Shown here: positions 25,240-37,798 of the stretch, one piece after another | Layout of the letters: each line of letters starts with the position of its first letter | Numbering within the stretch: the first letter of the stretch is position 1 | Assembly: GCF_949987535.1 (NCBI RefSeq) | Contig: NC_080067.1 | Coordinates: 82,051,985-82,115,984 of the forward strand | Source: Balaenoptera acutorostrata | Lineage: Eukaryota; Chordata; Mammalia; Artiodactyla; Balaenopteridae | Length of the DNA: 64,000 nt | Direction: 5' to 3' | The notes under the pieces: model-generated | Told to the model about the DNA's origin: nothing | The model's input: the letters and a program-made list of their open reading frames with translations, nothing else | Database searches by the model: none | Made by a program: the position numbers and the translations under genes

Positions 25240-25857
25240 CCTTTTGCCATGACTTCTCCATTCCTGAGTTCTTTATTTTGATTTATATCTTGTTTGGCTG
25301 AATTTCTGACAACCTGTGTTTCTCAGGGTCAGTCACATAGGCATTATGTGACAAGTTCATTCATATTTAGTGATGTCTACCTTTTGCCATTACACTAGAA
25401 TGACATCTTGTCTGGGTGTAATATTCTTGAACATACTTTCTTTCCCTCAGACCTTTGTAGTGTTGCTTCATTGTCTTTTGACATTGAATGTTGCTGTGGA
25501 GAAGTCTGAAGCCAGGCTGATTTTCTTGCCAGTTTGTAGGTAACTTGCTTTTTTTCCTGGATCCCAAAGTATTATTTTTTTAACCAAGAAAGTTCTTGGT
25601 TTTACTTATTCACTATCAGTTGTTTTCTGGGAAACAGTGTATTCTTTCAGTACAAATTTAGTTCTTTCATTTCTTGGATTACACCCTTAAATACATTTTC
25701 TGTTCCATATATTGGGTTCTCTACTTTGGGGATAACAATTATTCTTGTGTTGGATTGTCTTTGTCTTCTGTAATTATTATCTTCCTTCCAGTTGCTTTAA
25801 TCTTTGACTTTTCCCCTAAATGCAATGCATGCTTTATTTTATTTATTCTTGATTTAA
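25240..25857 (-). mobile_element. Old LINE-1/HAL1-like fragment
   Basis: The plus strand reads as antisense L1 5'/ORF1-side sequence: GTAATATTCTTGAACATACT, GCTGTGGAGAAGTCTGAAGC, GTAGGTAACTTGCTTTTTTT and similar blocks. It is diverged and broken. It continues to the right of the retrocopy inserted at 25858-26225. Confidence 0.55.
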
Positions 25858-26225
25858 TTTTTTTTTTTTTGGCTTAAAACAGCACCTTTTTATTAGCTCA
25901 TAGTTCTATAGGTCAGAAGTCTGAGTGGGCTCAGCTGTGTTTTCTGCTTAGGATTTCACAAGGCCAAAATCGAGGTATCAGCTGGGCTGAGTTCTTATCT
26001 GGAGACTCTAGGGAAAAATCTGCTTCTAAGCTGTTGGCAGATTTCAGTTCCTTGTGGTTATAGTGCTGAGGTCCCGTTTCCTTGCTGATTATTGGCCTGA
26101 GGTTGCTCTCAGCAATTGGATGCTGCTCTCCAGTCTTTGCACATGGCCTCTCCATCTTAAAAGTCAGCAGTGGTGCCTCAGATCCTTCTTGTGCTTCGAA
26201 TCTATCTGAATTCTCCTCCTGCCGT
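25858..26225 (-). mobile_element. Retrocopy of an LTR-terminated transcript, with poly(A) and TSD
   Basis: Read on the minus strand, this is an old LTR-like sequence ending in GAGCTAATAAAAAGGTGCTG, TTTTAAGCC and then a run of 13 A (poly(T) at 25858-25870). The AATAAA hexamer therefore sits about 20 bases before the A tract, as in a cleaved and polyadenylated transcript. CAATGCATGCTTTATTTT is repeated exactly at 25823-25840 and 26226-26243, with weaker matching beyond it on the tail side. A poly(A) tail plus long target-site duplication indicates L1-machinery insertion rather than integration as a virus. The LTR resembles MaLR-type repeats; the family name is uncertain and nothing codes. Confidence 0.65.
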
Positions 26226-27889
26226 CAATGCATGCTTTATTTTTGTTTTTTTCTTGCATTATGTTCATATGGTTGCCATGTCTTTTCGTCTTGCTAAAGG
26301 GCAAGCAGCCCTGTCCAGCCATTTTATTTGCTGTATTACTGAATCCTCCCTGACTGCATTTCCACAGTATTTAAGATTCAGTTGTCTTCGCCTCTAAGCT
26401 ACAGTTTAAGGATGAAGGTTTTCCTGATTTATGTATTTTTCTACATACTGAGGGCATGGTGGTAGGGCTTAGGAGAGTACACAGATATTAAAACATAAAG
26501 CCTCAGTAATTAAAACAGTGTATGCATGTATTGTTATAGAAAGATCATCAGGATATTTTTAAAAGAAGAAAAGACTGTCACTATGGAAAAAATTGGAAAA
26601 AGAGTGTATAAATGTATCTTTATACATTGACTTACCTATTTGCTGTTGTATACCTAAAATATATCTCTGGAATGATAGACAAAAAATTAATTGGTTGCCT
26701 GTAGGAAAGGCACCTGAGTGGTAGTAGGATGGGACTGGGAGGGAGACTTTTCTCTGTGTATCTTTTTATACTTTAAAAGTTTTGAACAGTGTGAACGAAT
26801 TACTTATTTAAAAACACGTGAGCTCTTCCTTCTCTTCTGAGATTTAATCGCTTCATCCTGGGATTCCTCAACCCTGTAGAAAGTATATCCTGTCCTCATA
26901 GGGAACTTTGTACCAGTCTTCTAACTCTGTGGGGTCTGAAAGGCTTAGTTAGCCTTTCTGTGAGGTGGCTCCCAGTTAGTTACTTCCCCATCACTTTCCA
27001 GCCTCCACGTCTGTTACACTCCAGTCAGAAATTTGTGTTTCTCTCCAAATCTAGGCCTGTTAGTGAAAATTCTTGCGATTTTGTTGATTCACCAATATCA
27101 CTTTTTGGGAGTTAGGAACAAAGCAGGAGGTGTGCAATAATCCTTTCTTGGCTAGCACTTTTTAAAATATATGGCATAAAGTTGTACCCCATTCCTTTCT
27201 GGTTGCTGCTAGTGATTTTTGTTGTTGTTATTTAATGTTTATTACTTTTAGCTCAACGGTTTGGAATTTCGGTAGGGAGATTCTGATTTCAGTTTCCATC
27301 GTTTAGTTTAATTTCTGGCACCAACTTTGTGTCTCCTTTCTTGCTTTGGTAGTGGGCTCCGTCTGAACACTATCCTACTCTGCTCCCAGCCTGTGTTGCC
27401 TTTCCTGTACTTAACTTGCAACCTGGTCTTGGTCATATGTAGCCAGTCTCCCAATCCCACTACCCTGGCCCTTGTGAGGGCTGCACGAGGCAGGGAGGAT
27501 TTCTAGTGCTACTCAGCTTTGCAGGGCTCAGCTGTTTGGAGAGTCCTCAGAGCGCCCTGGTTCTGGAGAAACAAGAAACTGATTGCCAAATCCCCTTTAT
27601 ACAGCTTTTACTTATTATGTGCACTCACACAAGTGCCTGTGTTTCTTTTATCTGCCAGTGTTTTGCTTCAAAAGTTCACTGCCTTTTCAACATAAATTCT
27701 CATAATTGTTTCTCAGTGTATAACCTTGCCTTGCCAAAGATTCACACTGCTGACAGAGATATCTTTCTGAAACCAAGAAGTACTCATGCCATTTTCCAAT
27801 TTACAAATGTTTAGTAGCCTCACATCAGCTTCAGGGAAAACGTGCTAAAAATAAAAGCTATCCCAAAGTAAATCAGTTATAGCCTGAGA

Positions 27890-27995
27890 GTGTAAGTTCA
27901 TGAGGGCAGGGATATTTCCTTCACTGTTGTAACCCTAGCATGAAGAACAGTACCTGGCATGGAGTAGGTACTCCAAAAATGTTTGTTGAATTAAA
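27890..27995 (+). repeat. Ancient MIR/L2-type fragment
   Basis: Motif order TTCATGAGGGCAGGGATATT, GTAACCCTAGCATGAAGAAC, AGTACCTGGCATGGAGTAGG, TTTGTTGAATTAAATTAAC is that of a common ancient repeat 3' segment. Confidence 0.65.
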
Positions 27996-29039
27996 TTAAC
28001 AAATAATAGGTATCTAGTAATCATTTTGAATGAATTTTGATCTAGTAATAGCTTACTGATAAGATGGCAGAATCTCTCCGTCATTTGGAAACAACCAATT
28101 GAAGCAGTCAACAATAAAAATAATGTGCGGTTTCGGTAGTTTAAACATGCTATGTTAATGAACATTGTATTCAAATAAAGGGTAATGGTATAACAAATGT
28201 TAACACAGTGGGATTGACTGTAAGAAGTCTAGAAAAGAAAGAGGATCTGGTCTGTCTTATCTATCTATATTCCTCATTCCACAAGGATTTGTGGTAACTT
28301 AAACACAAAATATAGTAATGTAGTATACTTCATATTTGGCTTGAAACTTTCTGACTACCAAGTTGAAAAGGGCAACTGAGTTATATAATTCTTATCATTG
28401 GAGAGGAATGATGAGAGGAGAGGAGAGGAGCAAACACTTCTTAACATGAAGTTTTTAAACAAATTTCCCACTTGAGGCTTTATAGAAGGGGCATTGAGTG
28501 ATAGGGTGGATATTACACTGCATACCATTCCTACAGCAAATAAGGTAATAATTTTTTAACCAGTTCTTATGAAACCGACCTGATGATAACAATAAACCCA
28601 ACTCAGTGATGTCAGTTCTTTTCAGAGCTAAACTAATATGTTTCATCTGTGTGGCCCTCTGTTGTTTGTCTGGCTTGAATCCAAGGATAAACTTGGAGCT
28701 CCTGGACTTCAGATGGTCTTCCCTATGAAAGAGTTCGTTCCTCCCACTGGCCTTTTTACTGATCTGTTAGAGAAGGCATTTTGAGATTGGGCTGTCAGGT
28801 GAGGGCCAGAAGTGCTATTTGCTGGGTGACTGGTTGAGGTAGGTTCATATGCTATAGAAGCTAAGTGAGAGTTGGTATGGATGGCATCACTTGGAAAAAA
28901 TTCAGGTGCCTAACTAGGCAGATTCCCTGGATAGGGAATGCAGAAGCACCTGCAGGCAAAGCCAGAAACATCTCTGCATCTGCATCAAATTAGAAAGCAT
29001 CGATTGGCTTTTTATTCCCTAACTTACTAAGATTTAAAT

Positions 29040-29600
29040 TTACTGCTGGGGCTGTGCTAAAGCAGGCACTCTTATATGCTGCTGGTGGGAGTGTATATTG
29101 ATACGAACTTTTTGGAAAGCAATTTGGCGGTATATTTCAAGAGCTTTAAAGGCATTCATGCCATTTGACCTAGCAGTTATACCTCTGGGAACTGTCCCAA
29201 GGAAATAATCCTTTTTTAAAAGGTCTAAGCCTCAAAAAATTTTAAGTGTTATTTGTAATACTGCATTACTTCATTTATAGTATCAAGAAATTGGAGCTAA
29301 AGCAATTATACTCCAATAAAGATGTTTAAAAAAAAATTGGAGCAATTTAAATGTCTCACAGAAGGAGAATAGGTAAACAAATATATTCAACTCAAAGGAA
29401 TATTATGAATCAAGTTAAAAATTTTGAAGAATATGTTGTAAGATAGAAAATTTCTTAAAATGTTAAATGAGGAAAGCAAACCACAAAGAGTATAAACAAT
29501 AGAAGTTGAACTGTATTTAAAAATATACTTAGAAGAAAAGACTGGTGGGAGATTTACCAGAAGAGTAAATCTTTGTTTTTGGTTACCAAAACTTACTTTT
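29040..29600 (+). mobile_element. Old LINE-1 (L1M-like) ORF2 end and 3' UTR, plus orientation
   Basis: TATGCTGCTGGTGGGAGTGT, GGAAAGCAATTTGGCGGTAT and CATTTGACCTAGCAGTTATA are the decayed C-terminal ORF2 blocks of mammalian L1 in sense orientation, followed by 3' UTR-like AAGGAATATTATGAATCAAG. It contains a tiny later L1 insertion at 29298-29333. Confidence 0.75.
29298..29333 (+). mobile_element. 36-bp 5'-truncated LINE-1 stub with TSD
   Basis: The insert contains CAATTATACTCCAATAAAGA and an A-rich end, the extreme 3' terminus of a cetartiodactyl L1 with its poly(A) signal. AAATTGGAGC precedes it at 29288-29297 and is repeated at 29334-29343. Confidence 0.8.
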
Positions 29601-30384
29601 AAGGAAAACAATCAGATAATTTTTGTTCAGCACTTTTGAAAGGGAAACATATATAAATATTCATGTTTCCTAGAAAAGGGAGCTTTATAGTAGAGAAGGG
29701 ATAATTAATAAAGCTGTATGTAACTGAATTGTGATATTCATCTTCAGATCTCCCAAATGCCTCTGTTTAAAGTCACACTTACAAAGCATGCTGATTTTGA
29801 CAGCAGAAAAAAGCACCCCTAGATGAGGGTCTCTAAAATCCCAGTCATTTAGTAATTACAAAGGCTGTGCCTCTATTACAAGTGAATAAATTGACATTTT
29901 GGTTTATTAACTAGGATTTGACTAATGAGTCAGTCTCCCAAGAGCCTAGTTCTTGCTCATGAGTGGCATAAAATTAGATTTTTGAACTTGGAAATCTGAG
30001 GTCCAGATCCTGGACATTTTTGATCCCTACCCAAATATAGCAGCAGCCCTGGAGCACTGCTCAGACCGTTAGCAGTCTAGCCCATTGTTTCAGTGGTAAA
30101 AAAAAGAAAGAGCAGAAATAAAAGGAAAAAAAAATCATGTTTTTATGTGATGAGCTGGTCTTTGAGTTAAAAAAAAAAAGAAGCTAGAAAGAGTGGTGAT
30201 CTTTCCTTGAGTGGCAAGTGCTTAATAACTCATTTAGGAAAACTTTTGTTTGTCAATCTTTTTTAGTTTTTCTTATCTGAAATGCGATCTGGCTAAGTAT
30301 ATACACTTAATGTTTGACTCACTAATTAGCCTCTTTGGCAGTATTACATATTATATCATCAGGCTCTGTACTTCATTCGTACAT

Positions 30385-31755
30385 ATTTTTAAATAAAAGG
30401 TTTATTCATATATCATTCAATTCATTCATTTAGAATGTACAGTTCAATATTTACAGTTATGCAACCATCACGATAATCAATTTTAGAACATTTTCATCAC
30501 CCCAGAAAGAAACCCTGTACCTACTGGCAGTCGCTCTCCATTTTCTTCCTAACCTTCCAGTCCCAGGTCACCACTAATCTACTTTCTGTCTCTATAATTT
30601 TGCCGACTCTGGACATTTCATGTAAATTGAATCATACAACATGTAATCTTTTGTGACTGGCTTCCTCACTGAGCATAATGCTTTAAGGTTCATTAATATT
30701 GTAGCATGTATCATTACTTCATTTCCTTTTATTTATTATTTATTACTTTTTATTTATTTTATTTCTAATGTCCCCTTGTATGGCTTTGCCACATTTTATT
30801 TATCCATTCATCTGTTGATGGACATTTTTAATATTTCCACTTTTTGGCTATTATGAATACCACTACAAACATTCATGTACAAGTTTTTGTGTGGGCATAT
30901 GTTTTCATTTCTCTTGGGTGTATATATTCCTAGGAGTGGAATTGCTGGGTCATAGGGTAATTCTGTATTTAACATTTTGAGGCAGACTGTTTTCTAGAGT
31001 GTCTGCACCACTTTCTAATCCCATCAGCAGTGCATGAGGGTTCCAACTTCCCCACATCCTCACCACCACTTGTTATTATTTGTCTTTTTAATGATAGCCA
31101 TCCTAGTGGGCGTGAAGTGTATCTCATTATGATTTGAATTTGCATTTCCCTAATGATGCTGAGCACCTTTTCATGTGCTTATTGACCATTTGCATATTTT
31201 CTTTGGAAAAATGTCTATTCAAATTCTTTGCCATTTTTAAATTGGGTACTTTTTTTTATTGTTGAATTATGAGTTCTTTATATATTTTGTATATATTTCC
31301 TTATTATATATATTTGTAGATATTTTCTCCTATCTGGGGGTTTTCTTTTCACTTTCTTGATGGTATCCTTTGAAGCACATAAGCTTTTTATTTTAATAAA
31401 GCCCTTCTTTTTTTTCTTGTGCTTTTGGTATCATATCTAATAAACCATTGCCTAATCCAAGGTCACAAAATTTACATCTATGTAAATAACTCTATTCCAA
31501 GAGTTTTATAATTTTACCTCTTACATTTAGGTCTTTGATCCATCTTGAGTAACTTTTTATATATGGTGTAAGAAAGTATCCCAGCTCCATCCATTCTTTG
31601 GCATGTGGATATCCAATTGTCCCAGCACCATTTGTTGAAAAGATAAATATTTTTCCGTTGACTTGTCTTGGCACCCTAGTTGAAAATCAAGTGACTGTAA
31701 ATGTGAGGGTTTATTTCTGGACTCTCAGTTCTATTCTATTGATTTATATGTCCAT
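30385..31755 (-). mobile_element. Old LINE-1, minus orientation, 5'-truncated
   Basis: The plus strand begins with antisense 3' UTR (AGAATGTACAGTTCAATATT, ACCCTGTACCTACTGGCAGT), then antisense ORF2: GTGGAATTGCTGGGTCATAG, CCCATCAGCAGTGCATGAGG, CCAATTGTCCCAGCACCATT, ending near TTGATTTATATGTCC. Age is intermediate; there are no intact frames. Confidence 0.88.
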
Positions 31756-33073
31756 ACATTTATAGTTTTCTTTTATTCATTCTACAGAGGTTTATTGAGC
31801 ATCTTTATATGCCAAGCATTGTGCTTGACATGTCCATTTTACTTGCTTTTGAGAACCAAACCCTACCTCTTCAAAGCCCAGATCTTCTTTAAAACTCATT
31901 CTAAGATATAATTTTCTTTCATAGCCAAACCTATAGAGCTTTGTATGATTTGCACATGGTCTTTTGGCAAGTTGTAGTTTGTCCAGCTATATAAATGTCT
32001 AGAAGTCTGAGTGTATTTTAGAGGGCTTAGGAGAATGAAAATTGATCAGGGATAGTCCACTGAATGTATTGAAGATGAGGTTAGTTTTAAAGCGGAAGAA
32101 GAATTTACAACCCGTGGTGAGAGGTTCCTGGCAGGTGTGCAGTTGCCCACGTGCAACTTGACAGGTCCAGGAAGTTGGTAAGTCTAGTTGCTGGTAGCAG
32201 TAAGACCAGAGAGAAATGATGGAGGGGCTACTGGACTGCATACCCGTAATTCTGCTCCCAGATTTTATTTTTGTAGCAGTTCCTTGCCAGTGTAAAGTTA
32301 CAAAGATAGGAGAATGTTTTCAGATAATGACTTATTGCTGGGTTTAAGATGAATTAAAGGAGGGAAGAATTTTATATAATGGTGGTGGCTGGTCTCTAGA
32401 TTGTGGTTGTAGGAACTGAAGGGAGAAGCCAAAGAAATGTAAACTTAGCAGAACTTGATGATTATCTAAAATAACTAAACATGATTCCAGTGTTATAACT
32501 TGAGAACATTGGGAAGATAATTGTACCAATGCTTACTGTTAAGAACAAAGTAAGAAGAAATGGTATATAAACTTTGATTTTGTCCACTTGTTGGCAGAAT
32601 CTTCAAGTGGGTTATAAAAGATGCCAACTTAACCATTAGATAGTATATCATATCAAGTCTGATATCCAGGAGCTTCCAATATTCCAGTGACATAAATACC
32701 ATTGATTTTCCTTCCATAGTTGCCTGTTCATATTTGAAACGCATATTGCAAAAGGAACTTTCAACGTCTAATTTTAAAGGTTAAGCAGTGGTTTTATTTT
32801 CTCTACCTGTATAAGTGGTTTTGAAAGACCTACGAAAGGTACCTAGATTCTATGGTTTGCTATTGCCATTAACAATTTTATTGTTTTGAGGGAGGAAAAA
32901 AGTTTTAGTATTGACTACATAGAAAAACATAGTCTATATAGCAATGTAGATAAGTTTCAGTTGCTCATGATGGTTTTGGCTTTAAACATTAAAATTTGGA
33001 TGTTTTAGAAAATCTATTACATTTTGAAACTTAGTACAATACATTTATTTACCCATCCTAAAATTTCTTTCAG

Positions 33074-33162
33074 GAATTGTTCCATCTTCTGTTGTCCTGA
33101 CTTCTTTCCAGGTGATGTCAAGAGTTTTTTTAATATGGGCAGTAACACATAGCGTCAAAGAG
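33074..33162 (+). CDS. HACD2: HACD2 coding exon (fourth from the end)
   Basis: An 89-bp internal exon. Its first two bases complete a glycine codon begun in the previous exon, followed by 29 full codons reading [20 protein letters not shown] then WAVTHSVKE. This matches the HACD2 (PTPLB) family protein as I know it, at about residues 99-127 of a 254-residue protein. The segment is hydrophobic and forms one of the transmembrane helices of this multi-pass ER enzyme. The acceptor is TTCTTTCAG at 33065-33073; the donor GTAAGT follows at 33163 and the exon ends on a codon boundary (GAG). The downstream intron (19.7 kb) is phase 0 and the upstream one phase 1. An internal CCAGGTGATG at about 33108-33117 resembles an acceptor, but the reading frame runs through it as coding. 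Confidence 0.96.
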
Positions 33163-34047
33163 GTAAGTGTTTAAATTGACAAAAATAAAATACTATCAGC
33201 TTTAACAAACATTAGTCAACTTTTTTTTCTCACATGTGTGTCATGGCTAAAGATGGAACTCCAGGTCATATCAATATAGCCCAGATAAAAATCACTTGTA
33301 CTATAGGAATTGGGTTACTAGTGGGAAACATACCCCAAATATGCAGTGTGGTAAAGAGAAGACTGATTACACAAAGTCCTGAAATCTCAGTTCCCGTGGA
33401 GATTTGGCTGGTATGGATGTGGTCTGCACCTCAGTTATATTTTTCTGCTTTCTTGTTTGGATCCAGCACCATAAATTCTGGACATCTTCATCCTGTAGTG
33501 GGACCGTTGTGGAAGTGAGGGACATTAATGCATTCCCAGAACAGTCCAATCTTTGTAGGACCAGGAGAAACAAACTTCGTTTCCACCCAGCCCACCAGGG
33601 TTAGTGGAATTCCCAAGTGTGCTGAGTCTAGTGGTTCTGGGAGGTCTGGGGTGGTGGATACCCGGGCAGGCCCAGGGATGCTTCTTGTAAGAACTGGAGG
33701 GAGAAAGACATCATTACCATGGGTGTAAATCTACAACTAAGCTTTCATTTTCTGGTATCAGGGAAGGGAGTTGTTTTCCAGTATGTTTTTGGCTTTTTAA
33801 AAGTCAGTTATTACTTGCTAATGTCATCGTGAGGAAGAGTACCTGTAACCACCAGGAAGATTCATTTTTCAGTTTTCCAGTCCCAGTAACTTAATCACCA
33901 GCATTATTGGGTTCTTTAGCCTCATGAAATGTGCTAATCCGTTAGCATTATTCTGGTTTTTTCTTTGTCTTCTATTACTCTGAAATCCCTGTCAAAACAT
34001 TTTGTTTTTCAGGATTTATTTAGACAGTTTCATTTGTATTTTAACTA

Positions 34048-34130
34048 ATGATTTTTTTAACTTTTTATTGGCGTATGATATACATACAGAAAAATGCACA
34101 TAGCTAATGAGTTTTTAAGCAAAATTGACT
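34048..34130 (-). mobile_element. LINE-1 3'-end fragment
   Basis: ACTTTTTATTGGCGTATGAT, ATACAGAAAAATGCACATAG and TAATGAGTTTTTAAGCAAAA form the antisense 3' terminus of an old L1 (usual wording TTTATTGAGGTATAATTGACATAC). It is strongly 5'-truncated. Confidence 0.7.
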
Positions 34131-37124
34131 AAGTTATTGTTTTTGTTATAGATTCACAGACTTTTTCTTTTAAGCTCTTTCACTCCTTGAAGATGTCTGT
34201 CTACACTTTCTATGTAGGAAGAATGTAAAACAATCTCATACTTTTACATGGTCACTTTTTAGAGTAAAAACAGGATCACATTTCTTAAAAAAAAAAAAGT
34301 CAAAAACAGGCAAGTAAATCCTAATGTAGCATATTGCCCCTTGACCTCATTCTTAATTGTTTCTGGAATAAGGAAAAGTTACTGTTTTCATTGGTTTCAA
34401 AGTTCTTTCTATAAATCATTTTTAACCTGTATTTCTTCCTCCTTTACTTTTGTGTATGCACTCTTTCCTTTCCATTTTAACCAGCAACTGGAATTTTTAA
34501 TTTCCCAATAGTCTTAAGTGACCTAAACTTTCTTCCTAATAGTAACTCATTTATATTCTTAAACAGGTAATTATGTACTTTCGATAATTAAATGAAGATA
34601 GAGTGTTTTCAACTCTGGTGTGTTTAATCAGTTTGCCAGTAGAGTCAGATACTAGGTGTCCAGGAGCTAATGCTCCAGGTGATGGGTTATTCATGGCCTC
34701 TGCTTCTCCTCTCCTCTGCTTCAATAACCACTCCTCTGCTTATTAGCACTTCTGGCAAACGGGGTGGTAGACAGGTAAATGAAAAATGATTACAGTTCAA
34801 GTTAAACAGTTGTTACCATATTGCTGTTACCAACATTTGCCAGGATTTCCTGGGCAGAGCAGGAAGACAGCTTGGCTTAGAAAGCTATTAAATGTCTCTG
34901 GGTTACAGCTATGTCGACCTGGCCATCGCCCTCAGTAACCTCCTGCCTGACAGATGCACAGACTTGACATTTAACAGATGGTTTCACAGGTAGTGGCATA
35001 TTTGAGCCTTACAGTAATTTAAGTTATATGCTTGTTAGATTTGCATATTCAAAACTGTTTCTCTGCAACCAAACTTACCCAATTTCTGCTACTGTTAACA
35101 TATCATTTTCTTAGGAATGTAGTAAATTTTATTGTCTTTCTGTCACCTCTTGGGTCCTCTTCTTTTCACATATACCCTATTGATTAATTGACTTACTCCT
35201 TTCTCACATAAATAGCATTTGCTGTTCCAAGGTCACACTTCTTTTCTCCTCATTCCCCTTTTCTTTGAAAAGAACCCATTCATCGTTGTGTTTACGGCAG
35301 TAGATTCCCTCCGGGCCCACCCCAAGTTGCTAATAGCTAATTTGAAAACCTGTTGCTGTAGCATTTCAGAGGCCAGTCGGCTGTCTGTGACCTGTTCCTC
35401 ACCCCCTTCTCTTGGCCAAAGGCTGTTTTTCCTGCCATAGAGTTTCATGTTAGCTATAATTCAGTTTGTTCTATACAACATTACATATGGCTTCCCTGTT
35501 AAACTTCCATTCTTCTGTTTTACTGAAACATCTTCAAAATATCTTTATTTTCTTTATATCCAGCTTTGTTTATTTTAATGGTGGGAATCACATAACTAAT
35601 GCATAGGGAAATTGACCTCAGAAATAACTGCTTCATAAAATATATATCACTTTCTCATAGTCATGTCCAAATTCTTTTCACAGTACTCTGCTTTCATTCT
35701 CAATTTGTTTTTATATCATATTTCCCTCTAAAGTGGACACAGATTCTTCATTTTCATAGCATTACATTTGGATTTGGACTCTTGTTCCACCCTCTCTGGC
35801 CTGCTTATATTTTCTATGCTCATTCCCCTTGTTTTCTATAATTGTACATGATGTACTAAGGTATAGCCTGTATACCTTTTAAGACTAGATACTACTTTTT
35901 TCATATTTGAGGTATATTTTCTTTTAAGACGCCCTTTAGGACATGCATCCTTACTTGTCATTATAATTCTTTACTGCATGGAATGCTAGTCACATAGATG
36001 TCGCCAGGTATATCATAGAACTAAAAGGTGATCAGATGGTTTTCTTTTATGATGTATGAGGACCCACCATCACTAGCAGGACACCTTGATGAGCAGGATA
36101 TTAAAGAAAAAATGTCTCTATGCTCAAAAGCTTTTTCTTGACCTAACATAGCAAATAACCTTCCCACTTCTTTCATTTTAAAAGGACTTTTTATATAAGC
36201 AAAGTAAAACTTCTGATTAAACAGACAAGCTCAGGGTGGGACATAGGGTTTGAGGGATACAGGAGGGAATCAGAAATTCTAGCTAACCTGTTTCCTTTCC
36301 AGTTTTCCCACCTGACCTCCAGAACTGAACTGGCTTCTTCCCCATTCCTTAGCCAGGCTGGCCACTGCTACTGCCACATCAGGCCTCTATGGGCATTTGT
36401 TCCCCTCACCCTCTGTTTGGGTCTGTGTCTTTGTCTCCTCATTGAACTGAAAAAAGATTGACATTTTTCAGAGTGAATTGCAGTGGGAGATGCCACCTTC
36501 TGTCCCTCACTATGAGCCCCCTTCAGAAACAGACAAGTCCACAGGGCACGTATTCTTCCTTGTCCAAAAGAAGCTAAGCCAAGCCCCAGATTCCTGGACA
36601 CACAGGTAGGCCACTGTCCCTTTTCCTGGCCCAGCCCTCTTTGGAGAGGCCCACACACATCCTCTCCGGAGTTCTTAGTGTAAGATCGCCATGTGCTTGG
36701 AGCAGAAGTCCCAGGTCACTGCCATGGGCAGCAGTTGAGTAAGAAGTTGCTGGGCTCTCGCTGTGACTTTAGCCTAAGTGCAACAAACACCTTCGACACT
36801 TTACTAGCAGTAATTTGTGTAAAATAGACTATACCCTGGAGTGCTGAGCCTTCTCTCCTTTCTTCCTCACCCTTTGCCACCATTGGAGAAAAGGATGTTT
36901 GCCCACATTCCTTTGGAATGTTCTGTAAATTCTCCTGATTTCACCAGTCAGCTGTTTCCCACTTCTTTCTGGCATGCCACTGGGCTTTGTAACACTTAAT
37001 CTGCCATCTCTGCTAACTTCTCAGCAAGATGCCTACAAAAAGCTTGCCATCAGTGTTTAAGAAAGTTAGTAACCTCCAGTTCTTTATCATTATGCTGTTT
37101 TTTGTTGTTTGATGCATTACAGTT

Positions 37125-37310
37125 TACAGGGGGCTTTATTAAAATATGTTATAATTATTCACTCTTGACAACTGTCTCTTGAGGTAGGTTGTAGTCTCCA
37201 TTTAAAGTTTGGAAGCTAGAGAGGCAAATGACTCTGTCAAATGGCAGAGTTGAAAAGCAGACTTCTGAATTCACAGTCTTCCCACTGCATCAGAACTTGC
37301 TCTCATCGGT
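37125..37310 (-). repeat. MIR, minus orientation
   Basis: ACAACTGTCTCTTGAGGTAG, TAGTCTCCATTTAAAGTTTG, AATGGCAGAGTTGAAAAGCA and TCACAGTCTTCCCACTGCAT follow the antisense MIR order (deposits like gaggtaggtactattatccccattttacag ... ggcagagctgggattcgaac). Confidence 0.65.
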
Positions 37311-37635
37311 TAGAAATGTGATGTAAACACATCCTTATTTTTGTGTGCTAACCATACTTTCTTTATCCCGTGTGGAGTTGAAAACCCCCATCTCAGACCC
37401 AGAAGCACTTTTCCTCTTCAGCGGTTCTGTCATACCACATGCATATGATTCTCCACTCAGAGCATTTACATGTGAAATGTACAAATCAATTGTAGGCCCT
37501 GGGTGCTTGTCTGCAGCACTTTGCCCATGTGCTTCTCTGGTTTTTTAGTGCTCATTTTAAGACACTGATTAAATCCTTCCAATTAATTGGCCTTTCTCCT
37601 TGAAAGTTCCAAGACTATTTTTCATACTGGGGTTT

Positions 37636-37798
37636 ATGGACTATTTGGAACCGAATTACCCAGAAAGCTTCTTAAAAATGCACTTTCCAGGTCCCGCCCC
37701 ACATTTGATACAGAATTTTTGGGAGTGGAGACAGAGAATCATCACTGTTATTAAGCTCCTGGGATAATATGATGAATTCTAAGGTTTGAGAAATGCTC
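37636..37798. mobile_element. MER5-like non-autonomous hAT-Charlie DNA transposon
   Basis: Recognisable words are CCCAGAAAGCTTCTTAAAAA, TTCCAGGTCCCGCCCCACAT, ACAGAATTTTTGGGAGTGG and AAGGTTTGAGAAATGCTC, matching the MER5A-type internal sequence and terminal region. It is non-coding and ancient. Confidence 0.7.

Larger units (their letters stand above)
1..33073 (+). other. HACD2: HACD2 intron (3' part), upstream of the first exon in the window
   Basis: Everything left of 33074 is read as one intron, at least 33 kb, because the exon at 33074 opens with the last two bases of a split glycine codon and the preceding coding segment (about one hundred N-terminal residues in the human protein, from memory) could not be found by eye. 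The intron ends in a pyrimidine-rich stretch and CAG at 33071-33073. It carries many retrotransposons, listed separately. Gene-free stretches where I see nothing beyond unique-looking AT-rich intron and unassignable old repeat are 527-2812, 3944-4429, 12561-13420, 14531-15360, 16590-17640, 18151-20204, 20540-21360, 21476-23020, 23171-25240, 26244-27890, 28000-29040, 29601-30384 and 31756-33073. Very small upstream exons in other parts of the gene cannot be excluded. Confidence 0.8.

Noticed and set aside
1..33073. Search for the upstream HACD2 exon (segment ending LEILHCAIG in human)
   Set aside because: No matching stretch seen on either strand; the exon is taken to lie left of the window.
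33234..33728. Overlapping open frames just after the first HACD2 exon in the window
   Set aside because: No acceptor/donor pair fits, and the frames disagree; the exon ends at a strong GTAAGT donor at 33163.
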